Of a stretch of 32,428 nt of DNA, positions 1-8,218 are shown in pieces. Source of the DNA: Paludibacteraceae bacterium (GTDB lineage Bacteria > Bacteroidota > Bacteroidia > Bacteroidales > Paludibacteraceae). Location: the NCBI GenBank assembly GCA_017525455.1, contig JAFXSS010000052.1, positions 1 through 32,428 of the forward strand, in the 5' to 3' direction. A model generated the notes under the pieces. The model saw only the letters and a program-made list of their open reading frames with translations, was not told where the DNA came from and did not search any database. The first letter of the stretch is position 1. Every line of letters begins with the position of its first letter. A program made the position numbers and the translations under genes.

Positions 1-2364
1 GCTGCCAACGGTGTGATTATGATTACCACCAAGGCCGGTCATGCCCGTGCAGAGAAGGTGAAAGTAGGTTTCTCGATGTACGGTGGCTGGACACAGGTAG
101 CCAAACGTATGGAGAGCCTGAACTTCGAGCAGTACAAGCAGTATCTGCAGGATCTCGGCTCGAATGTAGTGCTGCCCGACGGCTTGACTGACCAGACGAA
201 CTGGTTTGATGAAACGTATCACACCGGTTCAACGCAAAACTATCAGCTCAGTGTAAGCGGTAGCACTGACAAGGTTAATTACTTCCTGTCTGGCGGTTAT
301 ACCAATGAGGTAGGTATAGTTAATACCACCAAGTACAGCCGTTACAACTTCCGCACCGCACTGGATGTGGATATCACCAAGTGGCTGAACATCGGTGCCA
401 ACGTGGCTTATGCTTATAGCGACAATCAGGGCGGTATCAGTACTGGTACAGGTGCTAACCGTGGCGGTCTGGTGCTGTCGGTAATCAACACACCGACCTA
501 TGCGCCGATATATGATCCCGAGAATCCGAATCATTATTACACCAACTTCTACGGCGTGAGCAACATCACTCACCCGCTGGAGAACATTGAGCGCTACAAG
601 AACCAACACACGCTGCAGCATCGTCTACTCGCCAGCGGCAAAGGTATCATAACACTATATGATACCAAGAAGTTCCAACGCGATGACAATTTCGTTCACT
701 CGCTGAAATTCACAACCACTTTCACCGAGGACCTGCGAATCATCAATTATACCTCGTTCCTTGATCCCGAAAAGACCTCATGGGGACGTAACCAATATGG
801 CGAGGGTACAGATACTCGCAGTTTTGATCAGGTAACCATCTGGGACAACGTGCTCAACTACAACGGTCAGTTCGACAAACATAATCTCGACGTAATGCTC
901 GGCTCATCGTGGACCAACTCGATGTACACGTGGGCAGGCATCTACGGTAGCCATTATGCCGACGGAACGATCCAGACACTGAATGCCGCCAATAAGATTG
1001 ATCCGGGCAGCACAAGCACCTCGGCTTCAGCTTGGGCAATCATGTCAGGCTTCGCGCGCGTAAGCTATAATTATGATAGCCGCTACCTGATATCCGCCAA
1101 TTTCCGTGCAGACGGTTCGAGCAAACTCGCGCCGAAACATCGTTGGGGATTCTTCCCGTCAGTAAGTGCCGCATGGCGTATATCCGGCGAGCAGTTTATG
1201 CAGGATGTTGACTGGATTGACGACCTCAAACTTCGTGGCGGTTGGGGACAGACCGGTAACCAAGCCGGCATAGGCGATTATGCTTATCTCGAGCGCTACA
1301 ACATCAATCGTCAGGATTGGTGGAAAACAGGTAACGAGCATGCTGTGCCGACCTATAGCCAAAGCTCACTGCGTAATACTGACCTGACTTGGGAAACAAC
1401 CACTCAGTCCAACGTCGGACTGGACTGGACGCTGCTGAAGAACCGCCTGTCGTTCACCTTCGACTGGTACTACAAATATACCACCAACATGCTGATGTGG
1501 GTTAGCCTGCCTGCCGGCTCGGCTGCCGTTAGTTCTATCCAGCGTAATGAAGGTGAAATGAGTAATATGGGTGTTGAGTTCAGCATCACATCGCACAATT
1601 TCGTCAGGAAGAACTTCAAGTGGGATACACAGTTCAATATCTCGCATAACAAGAACCGTCTGGAGAAACTTGCCACCAGTCAGGTTTATTACGATGCCAA
1701 GGTAACCGATGTGCTCGCCGAGTACTGCGTGCGCAACACACCGGGCATGCCTCTCGGTTCGTTCTACGGTTATAAGACCGGCGGTGTTGACCCCGAGACA
1801 GGTGAACTGATCTATCAGGATGTCAATGGCGACGGTGAGGTGACGGCTAACGACCGTACATACATCGGTGACCCGAACCCGGATTTCACGTTTGGTATGA
1901 CGAACAGTTTCCACTTCTATGGCGTTAGCATCAGTTTCCTGTTGCAAGGCTCGTACGGTAACGACATCTTCAATGCCAGCCGCATAGAGACCGAGGGTAT
2001 GTATGACGCCAAGAACCAATCGACCCGCATCCTTGACCGTTGGCGTCGGCCGGGTATGCAAACCAGCATTCCTAAGGCAGGCTTCGACATGCGCGTCAGC
2101 GATTATTTCGTGGAGGACGGCAGTTACATTCGTCTGAAAGACCTGACTATCGGTTACGAGTTCTCCGGCGAATGGATGAAGCGTATCGGCATGACACGTC
2201 TGCAGCCGTACTTCTCGGCGCAGAACCTGTTCACGCTGACCAAGTATCTCGGCATGGATCCTGAGGTTAACCAGAACGGCAACTCCGGTACTGTGCAAGG
2301 TCTGGACTACGGCACTTATCCGCAGACACGTTCGTTCGTACTGGGTATTAACATCGAGTTCTAA
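1..2364 (+). CDS. SusC/RagA-family TonB-dependent outer-membrane porin (5' end missing)
   Basis: The reading frame is open from base 1, so the N-terminus lies outside the window. The first residues, AANGVIMITTKAG, are the hallmark end of the SusC-family plug domain. The remaining roughly 785 residues look like the 22-strand barrel, with many alternating aromatic strands and a final Phe (NIEF-stop), as in outer-membrane proteins folded by BAM. A Ca-binding-like segment (DVNGDGEVTANDRTYIGDPN) precedes the last strands and is usual in this family. Missing are the signal peptide, the carboxypeptidase-D-like domain, the TonB box and most of the plug. The protein should import oligosaccharides across the outer membrane with the SusD lid encoded 20 bp downstream. 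Family assignment is firm; the substrate is inferred only from the neighbouring GH30 genes. Confidence 0.97.
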   Translation, partial: AANGVIMITTKAGHARAEKVKVGFSMYGGWTQVAKRMESLNFEQYKQYLQDLGSNVVLPDGLTDQTNWFDETYHTGSTQNYQLSVSGSTDKVNYFLSGGYTNEVGIVNTTKYSRYNFRTALDVDITKWLNIGANVAYAYSDNQGGISTGTGANRGGLVLSVINTPTYAPIYDPENPNHYYTNFYGVSNITHPLENIERYKNQHTLQHRLLASGKGIITLYDTKKFQRDDNFVHSLKFTTTFTEDLRIINYTSFLDPEKTSWGRNQYGEGTDTRSFDQVTIWDNVLNYNGQFDKHNLDVMLGSSWTNSMYTWAGIYGSHYADGTIQTLNAANKIDPGSTSTSASAWAIMSGFARVSYNYDSRYLISANFRADGSSKLAPKHRWGFFPSVSAAWRISGEQFMQDVDWIDDLKLRGGWGQTGNQAGIGDYAYLERYNINRQDWWKTGNEHAVPTYSQSSLRNTDLTWETTTQSNVGLDWTLLKNRLSFTFDWYYKYTTNMLMWVSLPAGSAAVSSIQRNEGEMSNMGVEFSITSHNFVRKNFKWDTQFNISHNKNRLEKLATSQVYYDAKVTDVLAEYCVRNTPGMPLGSFYGYKTGGVDPETGELIYQDVNGDGEVTANDRTYIGDPNPDFTFGMTNSFHFYGVSISFLLQGSYGNDIFNASRIETEGMYDAKNQSTRILDRWRRPGMQTSIPKAGFDMRVSDYFVEDGSYIRLKDLTIGYEFSGEWMKRIGMTRLQPYFSAQNLFTLTKYLGMDPEVNQNGNSGTVQGLDYGTYPQTRSFVLGINIEF

Positions 2365-2384
2365 CTACTAAATTCGAAAACGAT

Positions 2385-3887
2385 ATGAAAAAGTACATCT
2401 ATATATTGAGCTTTGCAGTTTTAGGACTGATGGCTTGCAGCCTGGATCGTGAACCGCTGTCCGACCAGTCGGAACTTAACCTGAGTACGGGTGACGGCGA
2501 TACGGCACGTATCAAGTTCAAGGACCGTGCGGCTATCTACGCTGTGTACAACGACCTGTACAATGTCATGCGCGATCGTCAGGAGCACTGGTATCTCGAT
2601 TATCTGTTGTTTGGCGAGTCACGTACAGACAACGCCTATGCCGGAACAACCGGTGCAGAGGTAGTACCCGTTGAAACCAACGCACTTGACGCTTCCAATC
2701 CGGATATAGCCCGCGACTGGGATCGTTATCTGGAGGATATAGCCAAGGCCAACGTGGTAATCAGCAATATCGACCTTGTGCCAGACCCGTCGTTTACTGA
2801 AAGTGAACGCAAGCAGTGGAAGGCCGAAGCGCTGATATTCCGCAGCATGATGATATTTGACCTCGCACACTGGTTTGGCAATATACCTCTGAACCTGAGC
2901 GAAGCCCCGGATATCACGGCAGCTAACATTGAGGAGGTTTATCCTATATATTTCCCCAAACCTGTTTCTCAAGATTCCGCATACAAACGTGTAGGCGAAG
3001 ACCTGCTGGCGGCTATACCTGATGCACCGGCATTGAACCCTGGCGACAAAACGCGGCTGAGCAAGACCGTAGCCTATGCACTGCTGGCCAAACTCAACGC
3101 CGAACTTGGCGAGTGGGACAAGGTGATTGAATATTGCGACCTCGTATTCGCTGACGGTATTCGTTTGGAGCCGAACTTCGCTGACCTGTGGGGATACGAT
3201 GAGGATAAGAAAGACGCTACCTTGCGTAACTCGGTTGAGTCTATCCTTGAGATGCAGTATTTCTCCGGCAGCGGCAGTTGGGTGACATGGATGTTCGGAC
3301 GTCCGCTGGAAGACCCTGATGCCAACTTCACGTGGGCCAAGTGGATCACTCCGAGTCGTGATTTGATTGCAGCCTTTGACAAGGAAGGTGATGTTATCCG
3401 CCGCGACCAGACTATCGTCTATTACGACTGCTCTTGGAGCAACTACTACCCGGCTACGCATTATCCGTTTATGTACAAGTGCCGCTCTGCATACAACAGT
3501 ATCATCAAACTGCGCGGTGCGGATATTCAACTGCTGAAAGCAGAGGCCTTGGCGCATAAGGGCGATTTGGCTGGTGCTGCTACGCTGACCAACGAGATCC
3601 GTGCACGCGTTAATCTGCCTGCTCTGGATATTGCCAAAACCGGCAGCGAAGAGGCTATGCTTAACTCAATCCTCAACGAGCGCCGACTCGAACTGGCGTT
3701 GGAGGGACAACGATTGTTCGACCTCATCCGCTTCGGCAAACTGCTCGAAGTGATGAACGGCATCGATGCCCGGGACGAGGGACGTATACGTCAAGCCAGA
3801 CCGTTCGTGGAAGATCACCGACTGATGCCTATCCCGCAAACTGCACTCGATAAGAATGCCAATCTGGTACAGAACCCCGGATATTAA
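2385..3887 (+). CDS. SusD/RagB-family nutrient-binding surface lipoprotein
   Basis: The product has 500 residues and a lipoprotein signal (MKKYIYILSFAVLGLMAC, lipidation at Cys18), with acidic residues soon after the Cys, as in surface-exposed Bacteroidota lipoproteins. The body is alpha-helical with TPR-like repeats (ADIQLLKAEALAHKGD, NERRLELALEGQRLFDLIRF). The C-terminal LMPIPQTALDKNANLVQNPGY region is the typical SusD ending. Length is normal for the family. It acts as the hinged lid over the SusC barrel and captures glycan at the cell surface. It starts 20 bp after the susC stop and is followed 33 bp later by the SGBP gene, so it is surely part of the same transcript. Ligand specificity cannot be read from the sequence. 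Confidence 0.97.
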   Translation: MKKYIYILSFAVLGLMACSLDREPLSDQSELNLSTGDGDTARIKFKDRAAIYAVYNDLYNVMRDRQEHWYLDYLLFGESRTDNAYAGTTGAEVVPVETNALDASNPDIARDWDRYLEDIAKANVVISNIDLVPDPSFTESERKQWKAEALIFRSMMIFDLAHWFGNIPLNLSEAPDITAANIEEVYPIYFPKPVSQDSAYKRVGEDLLAAIPDAPALNPGDKTRLSKTVAYALLAKLNAELGEWDKVIEYCDLVFADGIRLEPNFADLWGYDEDKKDATLRNSVESILEMQYFSGSGSWVTWMFGRPLEDPDANFTWAKWITPSRDLIAAFDKEGDVIRRDQTIVYYDCSWSNYYPATHYPFMYKCRSAYNSIIKLRGADIQLLKAEALAHKGDLAGAATLTNEIRARVNLPALDIAKTGSEEAMLNSILNERRLELALEGQRLFDLIRFGKLLEVMNGIDARDEGRIRQARPFVEDHRLMPIPQTALDKNANLVQNPGY

Positions 3888-3891
3888 CAGT

Positions 3892-3901
3892 TGGTTAACC
3901 A
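3892..3901. repeat. 10-bp perfect palindrome with GTTAAC core
   Basis: TGGTTAACCA lies in the 33-bp gap between the SusD and SGBP genes. The same GTTAAC core lies in a 14-bp palindrome in the next long PUL gap (6896-6909). It could be an operator or an mRNA feature; the arms are too short for a terminator. Confidence 0.35.
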
Positions 3902-3920
3902 TTAAATAGTAAGTAACTTT

Positions 3921-5378
3921 ATGAAAAAGTATATTAATATCGCATTGGCCGCGCTGCTGATGGTGGCATGCCAACCCGAGCATTTCCGTGAGGTGTATCC
4001 GGAGGGTAACCCCGAGATGACGGCAACCATGCTTACCGAGAGCGTGCTGTTCGGTACTGACAGTGTGGCTTTCCGCGTGGAAATAAACGAGAAACAAACT
4101 CCGCTCTCGCAATTGCAAGTCAAAGTGATGGTGGGACTGCGTGTGGTAGCGACCGAAGTCGTACGAACCAAGGATTATCACTTCCAGGCTGACTTGAAGT
4201 ACGCTGTGCCGTTCGGACCTAACATGCCCGAAGGTGAGGAGGTAAAAATTTATCTCACTGCCACGAATGTTGAAGGTACTGCCACCAACCTGATTCTTAC
4301 CGGTTGCACAGGTCGTCGCCCTGCATTGGAAACGATGTACATCATGCCTCCCGCCGTCTCCTACGGCGCGATTGGTAAGGGCAAACAGATGACATGGGAT
4401 GCCGAGAAAGAGGCGTTTGTGGCTTATGATCTCAAGTATCCGAAATCCATCCAGTGCCTGCTGGCAGTTACCGGAACCAAGTTTGGCCGTGTAGATTGGA
4501 ATACACCGGTGTTCGGCATGGTGAACGATAATCTGCAACTGATTACGAAAGAGCAGTTCGATGCGGAGGAAGCTAAACCTATCATTCTGGAGGACGATAA
4601 CTTCGAGACTATCGATACTATCATCTTCAACCCGCTGAGTTTCGAGGTAACTATTGACGGTAAGATTGCCGAACCCGTTACGGCTATCGACGTGCTGACT
4701 GATCTGGCTGAAGAACCTGCCTATATCAGTTCGTCAGCGGTTAGAAAGCAGTATCTTGGTGCTAAGATATTCTTCGACAAGAACAGCGAGGTCGAGATAA
4801 CCGGCGTGGTGGATCTTGAGAAAGCATATAACCTTGATTACATGGAGTATCTGGGTGGCAACAAGGTGAAGTTCCTCGGCGAGAAAGGCCAGTATTATCT
4901 GTCGTACAAGGTGGCTGAGGATTATCTGGTAGTTGAGCCGTTGTACGACTTGACCGAGCCTGATGTGATGTATCTGTGCGGTGTAGGCCTTGGCCAACCC
5001 TCATGGACACCTTCGGCTACCAGCGGTTGGGGATTCGATAGCCCGAACCAGAACTTCGTAGCACGCACTGTGGCACCTAAGACATATCAGTTCACCGTAT
5101 ATATGCTCAATGGCGAAAATGCCGATTTCGACGATTACGGTTCGCTTAACTTCAAGTTCTTCCATCAGCATGGATGGGGTGGAGAAGAAGTAGGCGGTGA
5201 CTACGAGCAGATCGGACTTACCATACATGGCAACTCTTCCGAAGGTATAACTAAGAAAGATGGTTCGACCGGCAACGAGAAAGGCAACTGGATCGCCACG
5301 ACTGCTCCTATCGACGGCATCTATCGAATCACTCTTGATAAGAACAAGATGACAACAACCTACGAAAAGATCCGTTAA
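3921..5378 (+). CDS. SusE/SGBP-like surface glycan-binding lipoprotein
   Basis: The product has 485 residues with a lipoprotein signal (MKKYINIALAALLMVAC, Cys17). After the lipidated Cys come an Ig-like N-terminal region (about 30-135), a middle beta domain (about 140-330, starting near LETMYIMPPAV) and a C-terminal beta-sandwich (about 345-485) rich in exposed aromatics (SWTPS, GWGFDSPN, FKFFHQHGWGG). That layout matches multi-domain surface glycan-binding proteins encoded straight after susCD (SusE/SusF-like, with DUF5016/DUF5121-type domains). I see no catalytic motif. It probably holds the polysaccharide at the surface for the GH30 encoded next, whose ATG begins one base after this stop codon, implying translational coupling. 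Exact Pfam membership needs a profile search. Confidence 0.85.
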   Translation: MKKYINIALAALLMVACQPEHFREVYPEGNPEMTATMLTESVLFGTDSVAFRVEINEKQTPLSQLQVKVMVGLRVVATEVVRTKDYHFQADLKYAVPFGPNMPEGEEVKIYLTATNVEGTATNLILTGCTGRRPALETMYIMPPAVSYGAIGKGKQMTWDAEKEAFVAYDLKYPKSIQCLLAVTGTKFGRVDWNTPVFGMVNDNLQLITKEQFDAEEAKPIILEDDNFETIDTIIFNPLSFEVTIDGKIAEPVTAIDVLTDLAEEPAYISSSAVRKQYLGAKIFFDKNSEVEITGVVDLEKAYNLDYMEYLGGNKVKFLGEKGQYYLSYKVAEDYLVVEPLYDLTEPDVMYLCGVGLGQPSWTPSATSGWGFDSPNQNFVARTVAPKTYQFTVYMLNGENADFDDYGSLNFKFFHQHGWGGEEVGGDYEQIGLTIHGNSSEGITKKDGSTGNEKGNWIATTAPIDGIYRITLDKNKMTTTYEKIR

Positions 5379-5379
5379 T

Positions 5380-6873
5380 ATGAAACAGATATTGATGATA
5401 TCCCTTGCAGTCCTGCTCATGGCAGGCTGCAAGGATCCTAACACCAATCCGGGCACCAATCCTGACACCCCGACTGCCAAGCATGATGTGATGACTTATA
5501 TCACCACAGCCGACAACACCATGCATTTCGATAAGGTGGGCAAGAACTTCATCGAAGGACTGAACATGAGCCCCGAGATTACGCTGACGCTTGACCCCAA
5601 GACGCGCTATCAGCAGTTCGACGGTTTTGGTGCAGCTATCACCGGTGCAAGTGCGTACAACCTGATGCGCATGCCGCAGGATGCACGGCAAAAACTGCTA
5701 AAGGAAACATTCAGCGTCAGCGACGGTATGGGGTATAGTTATGTCCGCGTTCCTATAGGTGGCTCGGATTTCAATGCCAAAAGCAACTACGACTATACCT
5801 GCTGCGATCAGTTCGGAATAGATAATTTTTCACTCACATCCGACGAGGTGGATTATATCATTCCTGTACTCAAGGAGATTCTGGCCATCAATCCTGATCT
5901 CAAGGTCATGGGAACACCCTGGTCATGCCCACGCTGGATGAAAGTGAATGATGTGGATAAGAAGAACCCGTACAACAATTGGGTAGGCGGCTATCTCAAC
6001 CCTGATTATTATCAGGATTATGCCATGTATTTCGTTTATTGGATTCAGGCTTTCGAGCGTGCAGGAGTGAAGATTGAGAGCGTCACGGTTGAAAACGAAC
6101 CGCTGAACTGGGGTAACTCCATGTCGTTGTATATGCCTTGGCAGCAGGAGCGCGACTTCATCAAGACTGCTCTTGGACCTACTTTCGAGGCTACGAATAC
6201 CAAAACCAAAATTATCGTATTTGACCACAACTACAATTACGATAACAAGGAGGATCAGAACGATTATCCGCTTCGGATATACAATGATTCCGAAGCCTCC
6301 AAGTATATCGATGGCGCAGCTTATCACAACTACGGCGGTACGCCTGCAGAACTTGAGCAGATTCACAAAGCGGCACCGACCAAGAACCTGTATTTCACCG
6401 AAGCATCTATCGGCACGTGGAACGGCGGTGACGATATGAGCACGTCCCTGATGAGCGAGATGAAGAACACCTGTCTGGCTACGGTTACACGTTGGTGCAA
6501 GGCGGTTATTGTTTGGAACTTTATGCTCGATGACAACCGCGGACCTCACGGTGGTGCCGGCGCATGCAGTACATGTTTCGGTGCAGTGGATGTGTCAAGC
6601 AAGGATTATACCACCCTCACCAAACGCAGCCACTACTACGCTATCGGTCACCTGAGCAAGGCGTTCAAATCAGGCTCTACGCGTATCGGAACCAAAGGCT
6701 ATCAGCCAAGCAATGTTACTGTTTGTGCAGCCGAGAATCCTGACGGCACGTATGGCGTTGTGCTGATGAACGAGAACAGCGATGGACTGACTATGCAGAT
6801 TGAAGCAGGCGAACATTTCTTCTCGCTCACATTGCCCGGAAAGAGTGTGACGACTTGTGTCATACCTCAATAG
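5380..6873 (+). CDS. GH30 glycoside hydrolase lipoprotein (likely endo-beta-1,6-glucanase)
   Basis: The product has 497 residues with a lipoprotein signal (MKQILMISLAVLLMAGC, Cys17). The residues after the Cys are KDPN, a match to the K-(D/E) surface-export signal of Bacteroidota lipoproteins, and a Pro/Thr/Asn-rich linker follows. The catalytic domain shows the GH30 (beta/alpha)8 hallmarks: QQFDGFGAAIT near the start, acid/base Glu240 in VTVENEPLNW, nucleophile Glu341 in LYFTEASIGTW, and the Cys pair in GACSTCFGAVDV. A small C-terminal beta domain ends the protein. Position beside susCD and an SGBP is as in the characterised B. thetaiotaomicron GH30_3 beta-1,6-glucanase locus, so cleavage of beta-1,6-glucan at the cell surface is inferred. 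Other GH30 subfamilies (beta-1,6-galactanase, beta-fucosidase, beta-xylosidase) are not excluded. It starts one base after the SGBP stop. Confidence 0.92.
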   Translation: MKQILMISLAVLLMAGCKDPNTNPGTNPDTPTAKHDVMTYITTADNTMHFDKVGKNFIEGLNMSPEITLTLDPKTRYQQFDGFGAAITGASAYNLMRMPQDARQKLLKETFSVSDGMGYSYVRVPIGGSDFNAKSNYDYTCCDQFGIDNFSLTSDEVDYIIPVLKEILAINPDLKVMGTPWSCPRWMKVNDVDKKNPYNNWVGGYLNPDYYQDYAMYFVYWIQAFERAGVKIESVTVENEPLNWGNSMSLYMPWQQERDFIKTALGPTFEATNTKTKIIVFDHNYNYDNKEDQNDYPLRIYNDSEASKYIDGAAYHNYGGTPAELEQIHKAAPTKNLYFTEASIGTWNGGDDMSTSLMSEMKNTCLATVTRWCKAVIVWNFMLDDNRGPHGGAGACSTCFGAVDVSSKDYTTLTKRSHYYAIGHLSKAFKSGSTRIGTKGYQPSNVTVCAAENPDGTYGVVLMNENSDGLTMQIEAGEHFFSLTLPGKSVTTCVIPQ

Positions 6874-6895
6874 AAAAATAATGAGCAATCATTAT

Positions 6896-6909
6896 AATAG
6901 TTAACTATT
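6896..6909. repeat. 14-bp perfect palindrome in PUL intergenic gap
   Basis: AATAGTTAACTATT is perfectly self-complementary and sits 16 bp before the ATG of the triple-repeat protein. Just upstream, AATGA-GCAA-TCATT (6880-6893) forms a second, weaker stem. Together they occupy most of the 51-bp gap after the first GH30 gene. No canonical TAnnTTTG promoter is visible here. Confidence 0.4.
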
Positions 6910-6924
6910 TAAAACCAATTTATC

Positions 6925-8154
6925 ATGAAAAAGTTATTTACTTTTGCAATGGCGCTGATGGCTGCTATGGCTATCAACGCAACCGACTATTACTTCGCAG
7001 GTGCGGCTAATGGTTGGAGTAACAACAATGATGCATGGAAGTTCACCGATGTAAACGGTGTACTTACGCTTGAAGTTGCTGACCTCTATGGCGAGTTCAA
7101 GGTTACTGAGAATGGCGCTTGGCACCCGCAGCATGGTGCAGCAGTCGCAGGCGAAGGTGTGGCTCTGAACGGTAGTTACACCCTTGTTAAGTGTGATGAC
7201 AGCCAAGGTGAAGCAGATGCTCCCGCTAATGCCAGCATTCTTTTCCCGCAAGAGGGCGATTGGCGTTACAAAGATGCCAAACTGACACTTGATGCTTCCA
7301 ATCCGGATGCACTTGTTATCTCTCTCGTAGCAGGCACATTGTATGACCACAACGCTGCTCCGAAAACCTATCAAATCGTTGGTGCATTTAATGGCTGGGA
7401 CAATAACGGTGCTCCTTCGTTCGAGGAAGTTAACGGCGTGCTGACCGTTACTGTTGCTGACCTGAGCGGTACATTCAAGATCATTCAGGATCATGCTTGG
7501 GACAACCAGTGGGCAACCAACTGGGAGACCGGTGCTGGCCTCGTGCTGGGTGAACCGTACGTATTGGGTGCCAAGGGTGACCAAGGCGAACCGGCCAACC
7601 TCTCGCTGGCTAACCCCTTCGGTGGTTACAAGGATGCAGTGCTGACACTCACAAAGAGTGGTGACGACTTTGTCCTCACGCTCGTTAGCGGTACGTTCAA
7701 CAAGATGCAGGCCGACTGGTTCCTCCCTGGTGCATGGCAAGGATGGAAGTGCGATGATGTAGCCAAGATGACTCCCGTTGACGGTCAGGCTAATACCTAC
7801 GAACTTCTCCTCGCTGAGTTTACCGGTGAGTTCAAGGTCGTTTATGGTGACTGGGCTGTTGAGTTCGGCGCTGCCAAGGGTTCGGGTGAGCAGTGGAATG
7901 TGAATACTCCTATTGAACTCTCTTTCCCGTGCGATAACATGAAGCCCGAGGATCCTGATGCTGTTTATCAGGATGTAACCATCACTCTGGTGGTTGACTA
8001 CGACAAGGTTGCTGCTACACTCACCATCGCTACCGAAGGCGATGCTGTTCAGACCATCCAACTCAATGCCAAATCCATCAAACGCATCGAGAACGGTCAA
8101 GTCATCATCGAGAACAACGGCGTTCGTTTCAACGCTGCAGGTATTGCTCAATAA
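6925..8154 (+). CDS. secreted protein with three tandem beta-sandwich (carbohydrate-binding-like) repeats
   Basis: The product has 409 residues with a type I signal peptide (MKKLFTFAMALMAAMAINA, no lipobox Cys). Three homologous repeats follow, at about 20-146, 147-262 and 263-380. Each opens with an aromatic strand and a Gly-Trp (YYFAGAANGW, YQIVGAFNGW, DWFLPGAWQGW) and carries a later GEFKV/GTFKI strand. This resembles the starch-binding-like beta-sandwiches of SusE/SusF. No catalytic residues are evident. The last 27 residues are a separate tail (IKRIENGQVIIENNGVRFNA) of the type shared with the second GH30, possibly a secretion/sorting signal. I infer a glycan-binding protein that is secreted rather than lipid-anchored. 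An equally long antisense frame overlaps it and is judged to be a codon-usage shadow. Confidence 0.8.
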   Translation: MKKLFTFAMALMAAMAINATDYYFAGAANGWSNNNDAWKFTDVNGVLTLEVADLYGEFKVTENGAWHPQHGAAVAGEGVALNGSYTLVKCDDSQGEADAPANASILFPQEGDWRYKDAKLTLDASNPDALVISLVAGTLYDHNAAPKTYQIVGAFNGWDNNGAPSFEEVNGVLTVTVADLSGTFKIIQDHAWDNQWATNWETGAGLVLGEPYVLGAKGDQGEPANLSLANPFGGYKDAVLTLTKSGDDFVLTLVSGTFNKMQADWFLPGAWQGWKCDDVAKMTPVDGQANTYELLLAEFTGEFKVVYGDWAVEFGAAKGSGEQWNVNTPIELSFPCDNMKPEDPDAVYQDVTITLVVDYDKVAATLTIATEGDAVQTIQLNAKSIKRIENGQVIIENNGVRFNAAGIAQ

Positions 8155-8166
8155 GCAATCATTTGG

Positions 8167-8193
8167 TCATGGGAGGGCGATTACCTCCCATGA
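8167..8193 (+). terminator. intercistronic stem-loop (10-bp perfect stem)
   Basis: TCATGGGAGG and CCTCCCATGA pair perfectly around a 7-nt loop, and only three T residues follow. It lies 12 bp after the triple-repeat protein stop and 25 bp before the esterase ATG. With a short T run it may be a weak terminator or attenuator, or a 3'-end stabiliser that makes upstream messages more abundant than downstream ones. The right arm lies close enough to the downstream start to influence translation. Confidence 0.55.
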
Positions 8194-8218
8194 TTTCAAC
8201 GTATTTACAATATTTTCT

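Noticed and set aside
1366..2298. Antisense 310-residue frame inside the SusC gene
   Set aside because: It is a shadow of the SusC frame, with no motif or promoter.
3666..4538. Antisense 290-residue frame across the SusD/SGBP junction
   Set aside because: It lies opposite two confidently identified genes, has low-quality composition and no recognisable domain.
6934..8151. Full-length 405-residue antisense frame opposite the triple-repeat protein
   Set aside because: It has no signal, motif or start context. The + strand protein has a signal peptide, internal repeats and conserved tail. The antisense frame follows from codon bias.
7994..8218. 75-residue N-terminal extension of the SGNH esterase
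   Set aside because: The extension reads out of frame through the end of the previous gene and the hairpin. The ATG at 8219 gives a good signal peptide.
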